From Caulobacter flavus (GTDB lineage: Bacteria > Pseudomonadota > Alphaproteobacteria > Caulobacterales > Caulobacteraceae), in the NCBI RefSeq assembly GCF_003722335.1, contig NZ_CP026100.1:1586001-1650000 (forward strand): a stretch of 64,000 nucleotides of DNA, written 5' to 3'. Position numbers and translations under genes: made by a program. The notes beneath the pieces are model-generated. The model saw nothing but the letters and a program-made list of their open reading frames with translations, made no database searches and was not told the origin of the DNA. Positions 1 through 8,013 of the stretch are shown in pieces. Each line of letters starts with the position of its first letter. The first letter of the stretch is position 1.

Positions 1-1146
1 CAGAAGGCCGAGAGCGTCGAAGCCCTGACCAAGGGCGTCGAGTTCATCATGAAGAAGAACAAGGTCGAGTACGTGAAGGGCTGGGGCCGCATCGACGGAC
101 CCGGCAAGGTCGTCGTCAAGGCCGAGGACGGCAGCGAGCGCACGCTCGAGACCAAGCACATCGTCATCGCCACCGGCTCGGAGCCGACCCCGCTGCCGGG
201 CGTGACCGTCGACAACGCCGGCCGCATCGTCGACTCGACGGGCGCCCTGTCCCTGCCGACCGTTCCCAAGAGCCTGATCGTGGTCGGCGCCGGCGTCATC
301 GGCCTGGAGCTGGGTTCGGTGTGGCGTCGCCTGGGCGCGGAAGTCACCGTCGTCGAATACCTGGACCGCATCCTGCCGGGCACCGACACCGAAGTGGCCA
401 ACGCCTTCCAGAAGATCCTCGGCAAGCAGGGCTTCAAGTTCAAGCTCGGCGCCAAGGTCACCGGCGCGACCGACAACGGCAAGCAGGCCCAGCTGACCCT
501 GGAGCCGGTCGCCGGCGGCGACGCCGAAACCCTGCAGGCCGACTACGTGCTGGTGGCCATCGGCCGTCGCCCGTTCACCCAAGGCCTGGGTCTGGAAACC
601 GTGGGCATCACCCCCGACAAGCGCGGCGTGATCGCCAACGACCACTACAAGACCGGCGTCGACGGGATCTGGGTCATCGGCGACGTGACCTCGGGTCCGA
701 TGCTGGCCCACAAGGCCGAGGACGAGGCCGTGGCCTGCATCGAGCTGATCGCGGGCAAGGCCGGCCACGTGAACTACGACATCATCCCGGGCGTCATCTA
801 CACCAAGCCGGAAGTCGCCACCGTCGGTAAGACCGAAGACGAGCTGAAGGCCTCGGGCGTCGCCTACAAGGTCGGCAAGTTCCCGTTCCTGGCCAACAGC
901 CGCGCCAAGATCAACCACGAGACCGACGGCTTCGTGAAGGTGCTGGCCGACGCCAAGACCGACCGCATCCTGGGCGCCCACGCCGTGGGTCCCAATGTCG
1001 GCGACATGATCGCCGAGATCTGCGTGGCCATGGAGTTCGGCGGCTCGTCGGAAGACGTCGCCCGCACCTGCCACCCGCACCCGACCCGCTCGGAAGCCAT
1101 CCGCCAGGCGGCCATGGGCGTCGAAGGCTGGACGATGCAGGCCTAA
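1..1146 (+). CDS. lpdA: Dihydrolipoyl dehydrogenase (E3), 5'-truncated by window edge
   Basis: This is the C-terminal 381 codons of the FAD-dependent E3 subunit shared by 2-oxoacid dehydrogenase complexes; it reoxidises dihydrolipoamide and reduces NAD+. The frame is open from base 1, so the first methionine visible at 49 is internal. The N-terminal FAD motif and redox CxxxxC pair are outside the window. Visible are the ATG motif IVIATGSEP, the NAD-binding [12 protein letters not shown], the second FAD motif [18 protein letters not shown] and the C-terminal dimerisation segment with the catalytic His-Glu dyad in [10 protein letters not shown]. It was probably last in a pdh or odh operon, but the upstream genes are not visible. 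A perfect 7-bp GC stem lies just downstream (1180-1199). Confidence 0.96.
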   Translation, partial: QKAESVEALTKGVEFIMKKNKVEYVKGWGRIDGPGKVVVKAEDGSERTLETKHIVIATGSEPTPLPGVTVDNAGRIVDSTGALSLPTVPKSLIVVGAGVIGLELGSVWRRLGAEVTVVEYLDRILPGTDTEVANAFQKILGKQGFKFKLGAKVTGATDNGKQAQLTLEPVAGGDAETLQADYVLVAIGRRPFTQGLGLETVGITPDKRGVIANDHYKTGVDGIWVIGDVTSGPMLAHKAEDEAVACIELIAGKAGHVNYDIIPGVIYTKPEVATVGKTEDELKASGVAYKVGKFPFLANSRAKINHETDGFVKVLADAKTDRILGAHAVGPNVGDMIAEICVAMEFGGSSEDVARTCHPHPTRSEAIRQAAMGVEGWTMQA

Positions 1147-1179
1147 GGCCTCGCGTCTGTCCTCTAATTAAGAAGAAGC

Positions 1180-1199
1180 GCGCCCGGGCGATCGGGCGC
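1180..1199 (+). terminator. GC hairpin after lpdA
   Basis: A perfect inverted repeat GCGCCCG/CGGGCGC (1180-1186 and 1193-1199) with a 6-nt loop lies 33 bases after the lpdA stop. No T-run follows, so this is only a weak terminator or mRNA 3'-stabilising candidate. Confidence 0.35.
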
Positions 1200-1232
1200 A
1201 CAGTGGCGGGGTTTCGGCAACGGAGCCCCGCC

Positions 1233-1553
1233 ATGCTTTTGTCCGCTATGCTGCTGGCCGCCGCCGTGCAGGCCGCGCCCGCCGACCACGTCCACGTCCT
1301 GCCGGTGACGCCGGGTCCCGCGCTGCAGGCCGACGCTCCGCCTCCGCCCGCCCGCATCGAGGACGGCCGCGTGATCCGTCCGCTCAAGCCGGGTTGCCCG
1401 CTGGCCAAGGTTACGCCGACCGACGAACCCAAGGGCCAGGACAAGGCCCGCCCCCTCTCCAACGAGCCCCGCTCAAGCCTGCGCTATGCCGTGATGCGCA
1501 GCATCGACGGCTGTCCGGTCGATGCGCCGATGAGAGTGCGGCGGGCGCGGTAG
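1233..1553 (+). CDS. Small secreted hypothetical protein
   Basis: A 106-aa protein of unrecognised family. The first 16 residues (MLLSAMLLAAAVQAAP) read as a signal peptide with an Ala-x-Ala type cleavage site, so export to the periplasm is likely. The rest is Pro/Arg-rich with two cysteines (in KPGCPL and DGCPV) that could form a disulfide. I chose ATG 1233 because CGGAG sits 8-12 bases upstream and because it places the hydrophobic segment at the N-terminus; a GTG at 1203 would add ten polar residues ahead of it. It follows lpdA on the same strand but is separated by a hairpin. Function is unknown. Confidence 0.6.
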   Translation: MLLSAMLLAAAVQAAPADHVHVLPVTPGPALQADAPPPPARIEDGRVIRPLKPGCPLAKVTPTDEPKGQDKARPLSNEPRSSLRYAVMRSIDGCPVDAPMRVRRAR

Positions 1554-1555
1554 CA

Positions 1556-1689
1556 GGATCCTCCCCCTCTGGGGGAGGCGGCCCGAAGGGCCGGAGCGGG
1601 GCGTTTTCAGCTTTCAGAGTGGCGGCCATGCCGTGGCGGCTTCCCTCTCCGTCGGCTTCGCCGACACCTCTCCCTTCAGGGAGAGGGGC
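1556..1689. repeat. Palindromic intergenic repeat, family A (copy 1)
   Basis: Two back-to-back palindromic modules (CTCCCCCTCTGGGGGAG with a GGCCCGAAGGGCC hairpin, and GTCGGCTTCGCCGAC with CTCCCTTCAGGGAG) flank a TTTTCAGCTTTC core. The same architecture recurs at seven other intergenic sites in this window. This copy lies between convergent genes. Confidence 0.85.
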
Positions 1690-1717
1690 CTCGCAGGCGC
1701 GCCGTCGCGTCTCCATG

Positions 1718-1751
1718 AAAAAGAAAACCCCGCCGGCTTGCACCGGCGGGG
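1718..1751 (-). terminator. Rho-independent terminator of the mcp gene
   Basis: A perfect 9-bp stem CCCCGCCGG/CCGGCGGGG (1728-1736 and 1743-1751) with a 6-nt loop is followed on the minus strand by a T-rich tract (complement of 1718-1727). It lies about 50 bp past the chemotaxis receptor stop codon. Confidence 0.9.
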
Positions 1752-1801
1752 CTTCGAAGTTCAGGGAGGATGCGCCCCCGGTACGCGGGGCGGTTACGCG
1801 A

Positions 1802-3808
1802 TCAGAATTCTTCCCAGTCGTCGCTGCTGGCGGCGGGCGCCGACGAGGCGAAGGCGGCGAGCTTGGCCTGGGCCGAGCGGACCGGGTTGACGCCCGGGCG
1901 GCTGTCGGCGCCGGCCAGCGACACGGCCGGCTTGGCGGCGGCCGGAGCCGGACGCGAGACGGGCGGCGGCGCGGCGGCGCGGCGGGTCGAACCGCCGCCG
2001 GCCGAAGCGCGACGGGCTTCGGCGCCCGAGACCTGGAAGCGCGAGATCATCTGCATCAGGCCGTTGGCCTCGCCCTTCAGCGAGTGGCTGGCCGCGGTCG
2101 ACTGCTCGACCATGGCGGCGTTCTGCTGGACGGTCTGGTCCATCTGGTTGACGGCGGCGTTGACCTGGTTGAGGCCGGTGGCCTGCTCCTGGCCCGAGGC
2201 CGCGATCTCGCTGACCAGGGCGTCGATCTCGCCGACCTTGCTGACGATGGCCTGCAGGGCCTCGCCGGTCTGGCCGACCATCGACACGCCCTGATTGACC
2301 TGCTGGGACGAGGTCGAGATCAGGGTCTTGATCTCCTTGGCCGCTTCGGCTGAGCGCTGGGCGAGAGCCCGCACTTCCTGGGCGACGACCGCGAAGCCCT
2401 TGCCCGCGTCGCCGGCGCGAGCGGCTTCGACGCCGGCGTTCAGGGCCAGGAGGTTGGTCTGGAAGGCGATCTCGTCGATCACGCCGATGATCTGGCTGAT
2501 CTCGGTCGAGGACTTCTCGATCTGCTGCATGGCGTCGACGGCGCCCTTGACGACGACGCTGGAGCGTTCGGCGTCGGTGCGGGTCGAGCTGACCACGCGC
2601 GAGGCCTCCTGGGCGCCGGCCGACGAGCGCTTCACCGTGGCGGTGATCTCGTCGAGGGCGGCGGCGGTTTCCTCGAGGCTGGCGGCCTGCTGCTCGCTGC
2701 GGCGCGACAGGTCGTCGGCGGCCGAGGCGATCTCGTCGCTGCCGGCGCCGATGCCGTTGGCGGCGTGGACGATGGTGCGCATCGCCTCTTCCATCTGGGC
2801 GATGGCGCCGTTGAAGTCGGACTGCAGGCGCTTGTAGTCGGCCGGGAAATCGGCGTCGACGCGGTAGGTCAGGTCGCCTTCGGCCAGGCGGTTCAGGCCG
2901 GTGGCGATCTCTTCCATCACGAAGGCCTGCTCCTTGGCGGCGGCTTCGCGAACCTGTTCGTTGCGGCGGCGCTCGGCCTCGGTCTCGGCGGCGGCGCGCT
3001 GCTGGGCGGCCTCGGCGGTGCGCAGGGCCAGGGCGTTGTCCTTGAACACCTGGACCGAGCGGGCCATGGCGCCGACCTCGTCACGGCGCTGGGCGCCGGC
3101 GACCTCGACGTCCACCGAGCCCTGGGCCAGGATTTCCATGGTCTTGGACAGCTGGACCAGCGGGCGCGAGATCTTGGCGCGGCCGATCCACACGGCGTAG
3201 GCCAGGGCGGCGGCGGCCGAGATCAGGCCGAACAGCAGGGTCACGATGATGCCCGTCCGGGCGTCCTTCTGAGCCTTGCCGATGATCGCCTTGGTTTCGG
3301 CGGTGTGCTTGTCGGTCCAGTCCGACACGTCCTTGGTCAGGGCGGTGATGTCCGGATCGATCACGGCCATGACCATGATGCCGGCTTCGTTGGCGTCCTG
3401 CAGGCCCAGGTCCGCGCCCTGGCGGCCGCTGTCGTAGACCTTCTTGAAGCGGTTGCGGAAGCCGGCGACGTCCTTGGCGGTGCTCGGATCGGCCTTGACG
3501 ACGGCGTCCAGGCGCTCGTTGCCGCTCTTCAGCGCGTCGTCGATCTCCTGCGAGGCCTGCTTGGCCGCGTCGGACGCGCCCTCGTTGGCGACGGTGCGAT
3601 AGGCGGCGTAGCCGATGCTGGCGACGCGGCGGTTGAAGCGGGCCATCTCCAGCTCGGCCGGAGCGCGCTGCTGCACGATGTTGGACGCGGCGGCTTCCAG
3701 CTTCTTCTGCTGCCATACGCCGATGCCCACGCAGGCGATGGCGACCACGGCCAGCACGATGGCCGGCAGCATCACCTTGGTGGCGATCTTCAGATCGTCG
3801 AGCTTCAT
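1802..3808 (-). CDS. Methyl-accepting chemotaxis protein
   Basis: A 668-aa membrane chemoreceptor that passes periplasmic ligand signals to CheA/CheW. TM1 is at about residues 13-33 and TM2 at about 186-209, bracketing a small helical periplasmic sensor of some 150 residues. HAMP-like segments follow, then the conserved cytoplasmic hairpin tip ([23 protein letters not shown]). The last residues DDWEEF fit the xWxxF docking pentapeptide used to tether CheR/CheB in high-abundance receptors, so adaptation by methylation is likely. The tail before it is Ala/Pro-rich and flexible. The gene stands alone, ends at a strong terminator, and has no other che genes nearby. The ligand cannot be told from sequence. 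Confidence 0.95.
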   Translation of the reverse strand: MKLDDLKIATKVMLPAIVLAVVAIACVGIGVWQQKKLEAAASNIVQQRAPAELEMARFNRRVASIGYAAYRTVANEGASDAAKQASQEIDDALKSGNERLDAVVKADPSTAKDVAGFRNRFKKVYDSGRQGADLGLQDANEAGIMVMAVIDPDITALTKDVSDWTDKHTAETKAIIGKAQKDARTGIIVTLLFGLISAAAALAYAVWIGRAKISRPLVQLSKTMEILAQGSVDVEVAGAQRRDEVGAMARSVQVFKDNALALRTAEAAQQRAAAETEAERRRNEQVREAAAKEQAFVMEEIATGLNRLAEGDLTYRVDADFPADYKRLQSDFNGAIAQMEEAMRTIVHAANGIGAGSDEIASAADDLSRRSEQQAASLEETAAALDEITATVKRSSAGAQEASRVVSSTRTDAERSSVVVKGAVDAMQQIEKSSTEISQIIGVIDEIAFQTNLLALNAGVEAARAGDAGKGFAVVAQEVRALAQRSAEAAKEIKTLISTSSQQVNQGVSMVGQTGEALQAIVSKVGEIDALVSEIAASGQEQATGLNQVNAAVNQMDQTVQQNAAMVEQSTAASHSLKGEANGLMQMISRFQVSGAEARRASAGGGSTRRAAAPPPVSRPAPAAAKPAVSLAGADSRPGVNPVRSAQAKLAAFASSAPAASSDDWEEF

Positions 3809-4082
3809 CAGGACTGTCCCGCTTTCAGCGTCCTCTCGCGCGTCGAGCGCCGCGGAGGTGTTTCATCTTTGGATCCACAAAGCAGGGCGCGCGGTAAAAG
3901 CGTGGTTAAGCGCGGCGTTTTCCCCAACCCGCGCGACTCCTTGTCGCAGGCCGAACGACGGTTTTCCGGCGCGGCGAGGCGGTGGTGAAATCGCCGTTCT
4001 GTGAAGGCGAGCACAGTCGTGTCACAACTTCAGCGTCAGCTTGCCGACATTCGGGCCGGCGAGCGTCCGAGGGGAGGCCGAC

Positions 4083-6038
4083 ATGACCAAGCGACCCAAC
4101 ATCCTGCTGATCACCTGCGACCAGTATCGCTTTCCGCGCCTGTCCTACGGGGCGGCCCACGGCCTGGCCGAAGGGCTCAAGGACGTGCTGGGCTTTCAGC
4201 CGCTGAAGCCGGACAACGCCTACATCCAGCACTTCCCGGGCCTTTCGGCCCTGCGCGACAACGCCGTGCTGCTGGCCAACCATACCATCGCCGCCAGCGC
4301 CTGCACGCCCAGCCGGACGGTGATCTACACCGGCCAGTACGGCACGCGCACCGGCGTCACCCAGACCGACGGCCTGTTCAAGAGCGGGGACTCGCCCAAC
4401 TTCCCCTGGCTGGCCGCCGACGGCATCCCGACGCTGGGCGACTGGATGCGCCAGGCCGGCTACACCACCCACTATTTCGGCAAGTGGCACGTCAGCGACC
4501 CGGCTCGCCACACGCTGGAGGACTACGGCTTCGACGACTGGGAAGAAAGCTGGCCCGAGCCGCACGGCGCGGCGATCAACAATCTGGGCCTCTATCGCGA
4601 CGCCGGCTTTTCCGACACCGCCTGCGCCTTCATCCGCCGCCAGGCCCTGGCGGTGAACTACGACCGGGCCGTCGCCACCGCCCAGTCGCACGACCCCTAC
4701 GCCTCGGGCCCCGATCCGGAAAACCTGAAGCCGTGGTTCGCCGTGGCCTCGTTCACCAACCCCCACGACATCGCCACCTATCCGGCGGTGATCGGCCAGG
4801 CCCTGCCTACGCCCGACGGCGGCGGCGTGCAGGGGATCTTCCAGCCGCTGACCGTGCCGCTGCAGGGCCAGCGGACGCCGACGCCGACCGGCGGCACGGC
4901 CACCGTGCCGCTCAATCCCGGCGGCTTTGCCCAGGACTGCGGACACGTGCCGCCGACCTGGGACGAGGACCTGTCGACCAAGCCCTCGGCCCAGCACGAC
5001 TACGCCTGGAAGATGGGCCTGGCCCTCAATTCCAAGACCGGCTTCAACGTCGCGCGGGGCATGGGGATCACCGATACGGACAAGGCGCTGGAGGCGGCGG
5101 CCGACATCGCCCTCCAGGGGCCGATCCCGTTCCAGCTGACGGACGATCCGCGCGGCGGGGTGAAGGCCTTCGTCCAGCTCTATGGCTGGCTGCACAGCGT
5201 GGTCGACGTGCACATCGCCGCCGTGCTCGAGACGCTGGACGCCACGGGCCAGGCCGACAACACCATCGTCGTCTTCCTCACCGACCACGGCGAGATGGCC
5301 GGCGCCCACGGCATGATGCTGGAGAAGTGGCACACGGCCTATCAGGAGGTGCTGCACGTGCCGGTGGTCGTGCGCTTCCCGCCGTCGCTCGCGCCGGCCG
5401 GGCTGCCGGAAGGCGTTCCGCTGGCCAAGGAGGCCCTGACCAGCCACGCCGACATCGTGCCGACCATCCTGGGCCTGGCCGGGGTGGGCGAGGCCGAGCG
5501 CGACGCCATCGCCGGCGTGCTGGCCAAGAGCCGGCCCACGCCGCCGCTGCCGGGGGCCAACCTGGCGCCGCTGATCCGGGGCGAGACCGACCGGGTGATC
5601 GAGCCCGACGGCAGCGAGCGGCTGGGCGTGCTGTTCATCACCGACGACGAGATCACCGCGCCCCTGGCGCCGCTGAACAACCCGCACAACACCAAGTGCG
5701 AGAAGGAGTACGCGGTGTTCGACGTGGCGGTGGAGAAGCTGCGGAAAGGCCGTCCGGGGCGGCCGCCGGTGGACATCGCCCCCGGCTCGGTGCGCCAGCC
5801 CAACCACGTGCGCTCGGTGCGCACCCTGACCCACAAGCTGACCCGCTATTTCGACCCGTCGGGCCGCGTCGAGCAGGAATGGGAGCTGTACGACCTGGTC
5901 GCCGATCCCAACGAGACGGTGAACTTGGTCTACGTCAACGCCAACCCGCCCAGGGCCCGCCTCGACCCGGCCCTGCAGTCGGAAGTGGATCGCCTGGCCG
6001 CGCTGTTGGCGGCGCTGGAGGAGCGGGATCTTTCCTGA
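4083..6038 (+). CDS. Sulfatase (arylsulfatase-type, formylglycine-dependent)
   Basis: A 651-aa type I sulfatase hydrolysing an unidentified sulfate ester. The start ATG 4083 has GGGGAGG six bases upstream, which rules out the in-frame TTG 42 bases earlier. The N-terminus shows the metal-site strand RPNILLITCDQYR. The formylglycine signature CTPSR is at residues 74-78, so C74 is expected to be converted to formylglycine. A second metal/active-site segment is FLTDHGEMAGAHGMM. No signal peptide is visible, so the enzyme is probably cytoplasmic. No sulfatase-maturing enzyme or sulfate transporter is adjacent; it is flanked by the divergent chemoreceptor and the convergent xerC. Confidence 0.93.
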   Translation: MTKRPNILLITCDQYRFPRLSYGAAHGLAEGLKDVLGFQPLKPDNAYIQHFPGLSALRDNAVLLANHTIAASACTPSRTVIYTGQYGTRTGVTQTDGLFKSGDSPNFPWLAADGIPTLGDWMRQAGYTTHYFGKWHVSDPARHTLEDYGFDDWEESWPEPHGAAINNLGLYRDAGFSDTACAFIRRQALAVNYDRAVATAQSHDPYASGPDPENLKPWFAVASFTNPHDIATYPAVIGQALPTPDGGGVQGIFQPLTVPLQGQRTPTPTGGTATVPLNPGGFAQDCGHVPPTWDEDLSTKPSAQHDYAWKMGLALNSKTGFNVARGMGITDTDKALEAAADIALQGPIPFQLTDDPRGGVKAFVQLYGWLHSVVDVHIAAVLETLDATGQADNTIVVFLTDHGEMAGAHGMMLEKWHTAYQEVLHVPVVVRFPPSLAPAGLPEGVPLAKEALTSHADIVPTILGLAGVGEAERDAIAGVLAKSRPTPPLPGANLAPLIRGETDRVIEPDGSERLGVLFITDDEITAPLAPLNNPHNTKCEKEYAVFDVAVEKLRKGRPGRPPVDIAPGSVRQPNHVRSVRTLTHKLTRYFDPSGRVEQEWELYDLVADPNETVNLVYVNANPPRARLDPALQSEVDRLAALLAALEERDLS

Positions 6039-6045
6039 TCTCCAA

Positions 6046-6114
6046 GCTCGTCATCCCGGCCGGAGCGTAGCGAAGAGCCGGGACCCATGCCGCGCGGCTT
6101 CCGGGATGACGGGG
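6046..6114. repeat. Palindromic intergenic repeat, family B (short copy)
   Basis: The sequence runs CGTCATCCCGGCCGGAGCG to CCGGGATGAC with a GAGCCGGGACCCA segment between, so the arms GTCATCCCGG and CCGGGATGAC pair. A longer relative is at 50040-50156. It sits between the convergent sulfatase and xerC genes. Confidence 0.75.
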
Positions 6115-6134
6115 GGAGGGTAAGGCGCGCTAGC

Positions 6135-7049
6135 CTAAGCCCGAGGATGCGCCTTCCCATACGCCGCCAGCAGCCCCTCGGCGTCGACCTGGGTGTAGCG
6201 CTGGGTGGTCGACAACGAGGCGTGGCCCAGCAGGTCCTGGATCGAGCGCAGGTCGGCGCCGGCCCCCAGCAGGTGGGTGGCGAAGCTGTGCCGCAGGGCG
6301 TGCGGCGTGGCGCGGTCGGAAAGGCCCAGCCGCCCGCGCAGCAGCTGCATCGCCGCCTGCACGTGGCGCGGCGACAGCGGCCCGCCGCGCTTGGCGCGGA
6401 AGAGCGGCTCGTTGGGCGACAGCACGAAGGGCAGGACGGCCAGATAGGCGTCGACCGCCGCGCGCACGGCGTCGAGCACCGGCACGATCCGGGTCTTGCC
6501 GCCCTTGCCGGTGATGCGCAGGGTCTCGGCCAGCGGCGCGTCGGCCCGGGTCAGCGACAGGCCTTCGGAAATCCGCAGGCCGCAGCCCCAGAGCAAGGTC
6601 AGCACCGCCTCGTCGCGGGCGGCCTCCCATTCGTCGCGGTCGGGGTCGAGGGCGATCTCGGCCAGCAGGCCCCGGGCCTGGTCTTCGGTGACCGGACGCG
6701 GCGCGCCGACCTTGATGCGCGGGCCTCGCACCAGGCCGATGGCGGCGTTGGGGGTGGAAAGGCGGGCGTCCAGGAAGCGGTGGAAGGCGCGGATCGACGA
6801 TAGGCTCTGGCTGACCGAGCGCGGCGACAGCGGATGATCGCCCGAACGGCGGAAGGCCAGATAGGCCCGCAGGTCGGCGGCCGACACCGCGCCGAGGTCG
6901 GCGAGCGACAGGCTTCCGCCGTTGTGGCCCTCGATGAAGTTCAGATAGGCCAGCACGTTGTCGCCATAGGCCCGCACCGTGCGCGGCGAGGCGCGGCGCT
7001 CGTCGGCGAGGTGCGCGAGCCAGGCGGAAAGGGCTTCGCGGGCGTGCAT
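6135..7049 (-). CDS. xerC: Tyrosine recombinase XerC
   Basis: A 304-aa site-specific recombinase that, with XerD, resolves chromosome dimers at dif. The N-terminal SAM-like core-binding domain covers about residues 1-90 and the catalytic domain the rest. Catalytic-box landmarks are GCGLRISEGLSL (Arg), HALRHSFATHLL (His-x-x-Arg) and LLGHASLSTTQRYTQVD (His and the Tyr nucleophile). Its length is typical of Xer proteins, and it lies beside a DUF484 gene, as in many proteobacteria. That argues for the chromosomal XerC and against a phage or integron integrase. It is separated from the upstream DUF484 gene only by a family A repeat, so the two may be co-transcribed. Confidence 0.93.
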   Translation of the reverse strand: MHAREALSAWLAHLADERRASPRTVRAYGDNVLAYLNFIEGHNGGSLSLADLGAVSAADLRAYLAFRRSGDHPLSPRSVSQSLSSIRAFHRFLDARLSTPNAAIGLVRGPRIKVGAPRPVTEDQARGLLAEIALDPDRDEWEAARDEAVLTLLWGCGLRISEGLSLTRADAPLAETLRITGKGGKTRIVPVLDAVRAAVDAYLAVLPFVLSPNEPLFRAKRGGPLSPRHVQAAMQLLRGRLGLSDRATPHALRHSFATHLLGAGADLRSIQDLLGHASLSTTQRYTQVDAEGLLAAYGKAHPRA

Positions 7050-7051
7050 CT

Positions 7052-7185
7052 AGATCCTCCCCGTCTGGGGGAGGTGTCGGCGAAGCCGACAGAGGGGGGA
7101 GGGGGGGCACGGCCAGCCAGCTTCGCGGAAGCTGAGAGCGCCCCCCTCCGGCCCTCTGGGCCGCCTCCCCAGGGGGGAGGATCTC
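7052..7185. repeat. Palindromic intergenic repeat, family A (copy 2)
   Basis: The element begins GATCCTCCCC and ends GGGGGGAGGATC, with GTCGGCGAAGCCGAC and GCCCTCTGGGC mini-hairpins. The core is in inverse orientation (GCGGAAGCTGAGAGCG). It fills the gap between DUF484 and xerC inside a likely operon. Confidence 0.85.
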
Positions 7186-7186
7186 A

Positions 7187-7867
7187 TTAGGGAACCGGCC
7201 AGCGTTCGGCCGTGCGCTCGACGACGCGGGCGAGGAACGCCACCAGGTCGGAGCCCATGTCGGGGGTGAAGGCTTCGGGATCGGTCGAGCCGAAGGCCAG
7301 GACGCCCTGGCGCGAGGGCTCCCACAGCGCCATGCGGACCAGGGCCATGCTGCGGATGGTGTCGAGCTTGTCGCCGAACAGGCCGAGCGCCGGCGCGAAG
7401 AAGCCCATGCGGGCCACGCCGTGGTCGCCCATGATCATGTCGACCTGGCCGTCGACCAGGGCGTGCCAGCCGGCCGGCACGCGGGCGGGGCCTTCCAGGG
7501 CCACCGTGCCGGCGGCCAGGCTGAAGCGCAGGGCGGCCATCTCGTCGACGCGGCGGGCGAGGTCTGAATGGTTGCGGGCGTCGAGCAGGTCGATGACCGC
7601 GGCGTGGACCTGGGCCTGGGCCGACATGTTGGCGCGGGCGGTGTCCTCGATGGTCTTGCGCACCTCGGCCTCGCGCTCGCGGGCGGCGGCGGCGCGGGCG
7701 ATGGCGGCGGGGCCGAACTCGACGATGTTGCCGGTGTCGAGCTTGAGGCCCAGGTCGGCGAGCAGGTCGGTGTCCTCGCGCAGCACGTCGGGCTGCTCGC
7801 GAAGGAAGTCGCGGACCAGATCCGGATCGATCTGCGGCTGGACCATCGCCTGGCTGGATTCGCTCAT
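7187..7867 (-). CDS. DUF484 family protein
   Basis: A 226-aa cytoplasmic protein of the DUF484 family, GAF-like in fold by family knowledge, with no established enzymatic role. The diagnostic opening DPDLVRDFLREQPDVLRED is followed by a coiled-coil-like Ala/Arg/Glu segment at about 55-85 and then the GAF-like part ending LARVVERTAERWPVP. The family's genomic partner xerC follows directly downstream on the same strand, and priA is divergent 146 bp away. Start ATG 7867 is the only in-frame methionine that keeps the family N-terminus. Confidence 0.88.
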   Translation of the reverse strand: MSESSQAMVQPQIDPDLVRDFLREQPDVLREDTDLLADLGLKLDTGNIVEFGPAAIARAAAAREREAEVRKTIEDTARANMSAQAQVHAAVIDLLDARNHSDLARRVDEMAALRFSLAAGTVALEGPARVPAGWHALVDGQVDMIMGDHGVARMGFFAPALGLFGDKLDTIRSMALVRMALWEPSRQGVLAFGSTDPEAFTPDMGSDLVAFLARVVERTAERWPVP

Positions 7868-8013
7868 GACCCCTCACACATCGGTTCACCTGCACGCGTC
7901 AGGCGAGGCCGATGAAGCCCTGTTTCGGTTAACGCCGGCTTGATGACAGCGTTGGTCGTAACCGCTTCAGCCGTCTCGACGCGGCGACGTTTCTGGCGCA
8001 GAAGGCGGGTCTC

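Noticed and set aside
6135..7049. Tyrosine recombinase as a sign of an integrated phage or island
   Set aside because: It is the housekeeping XerC: it has the DUF484 partner, no att-like repeats or phage genes are nearby, and its composition is native.
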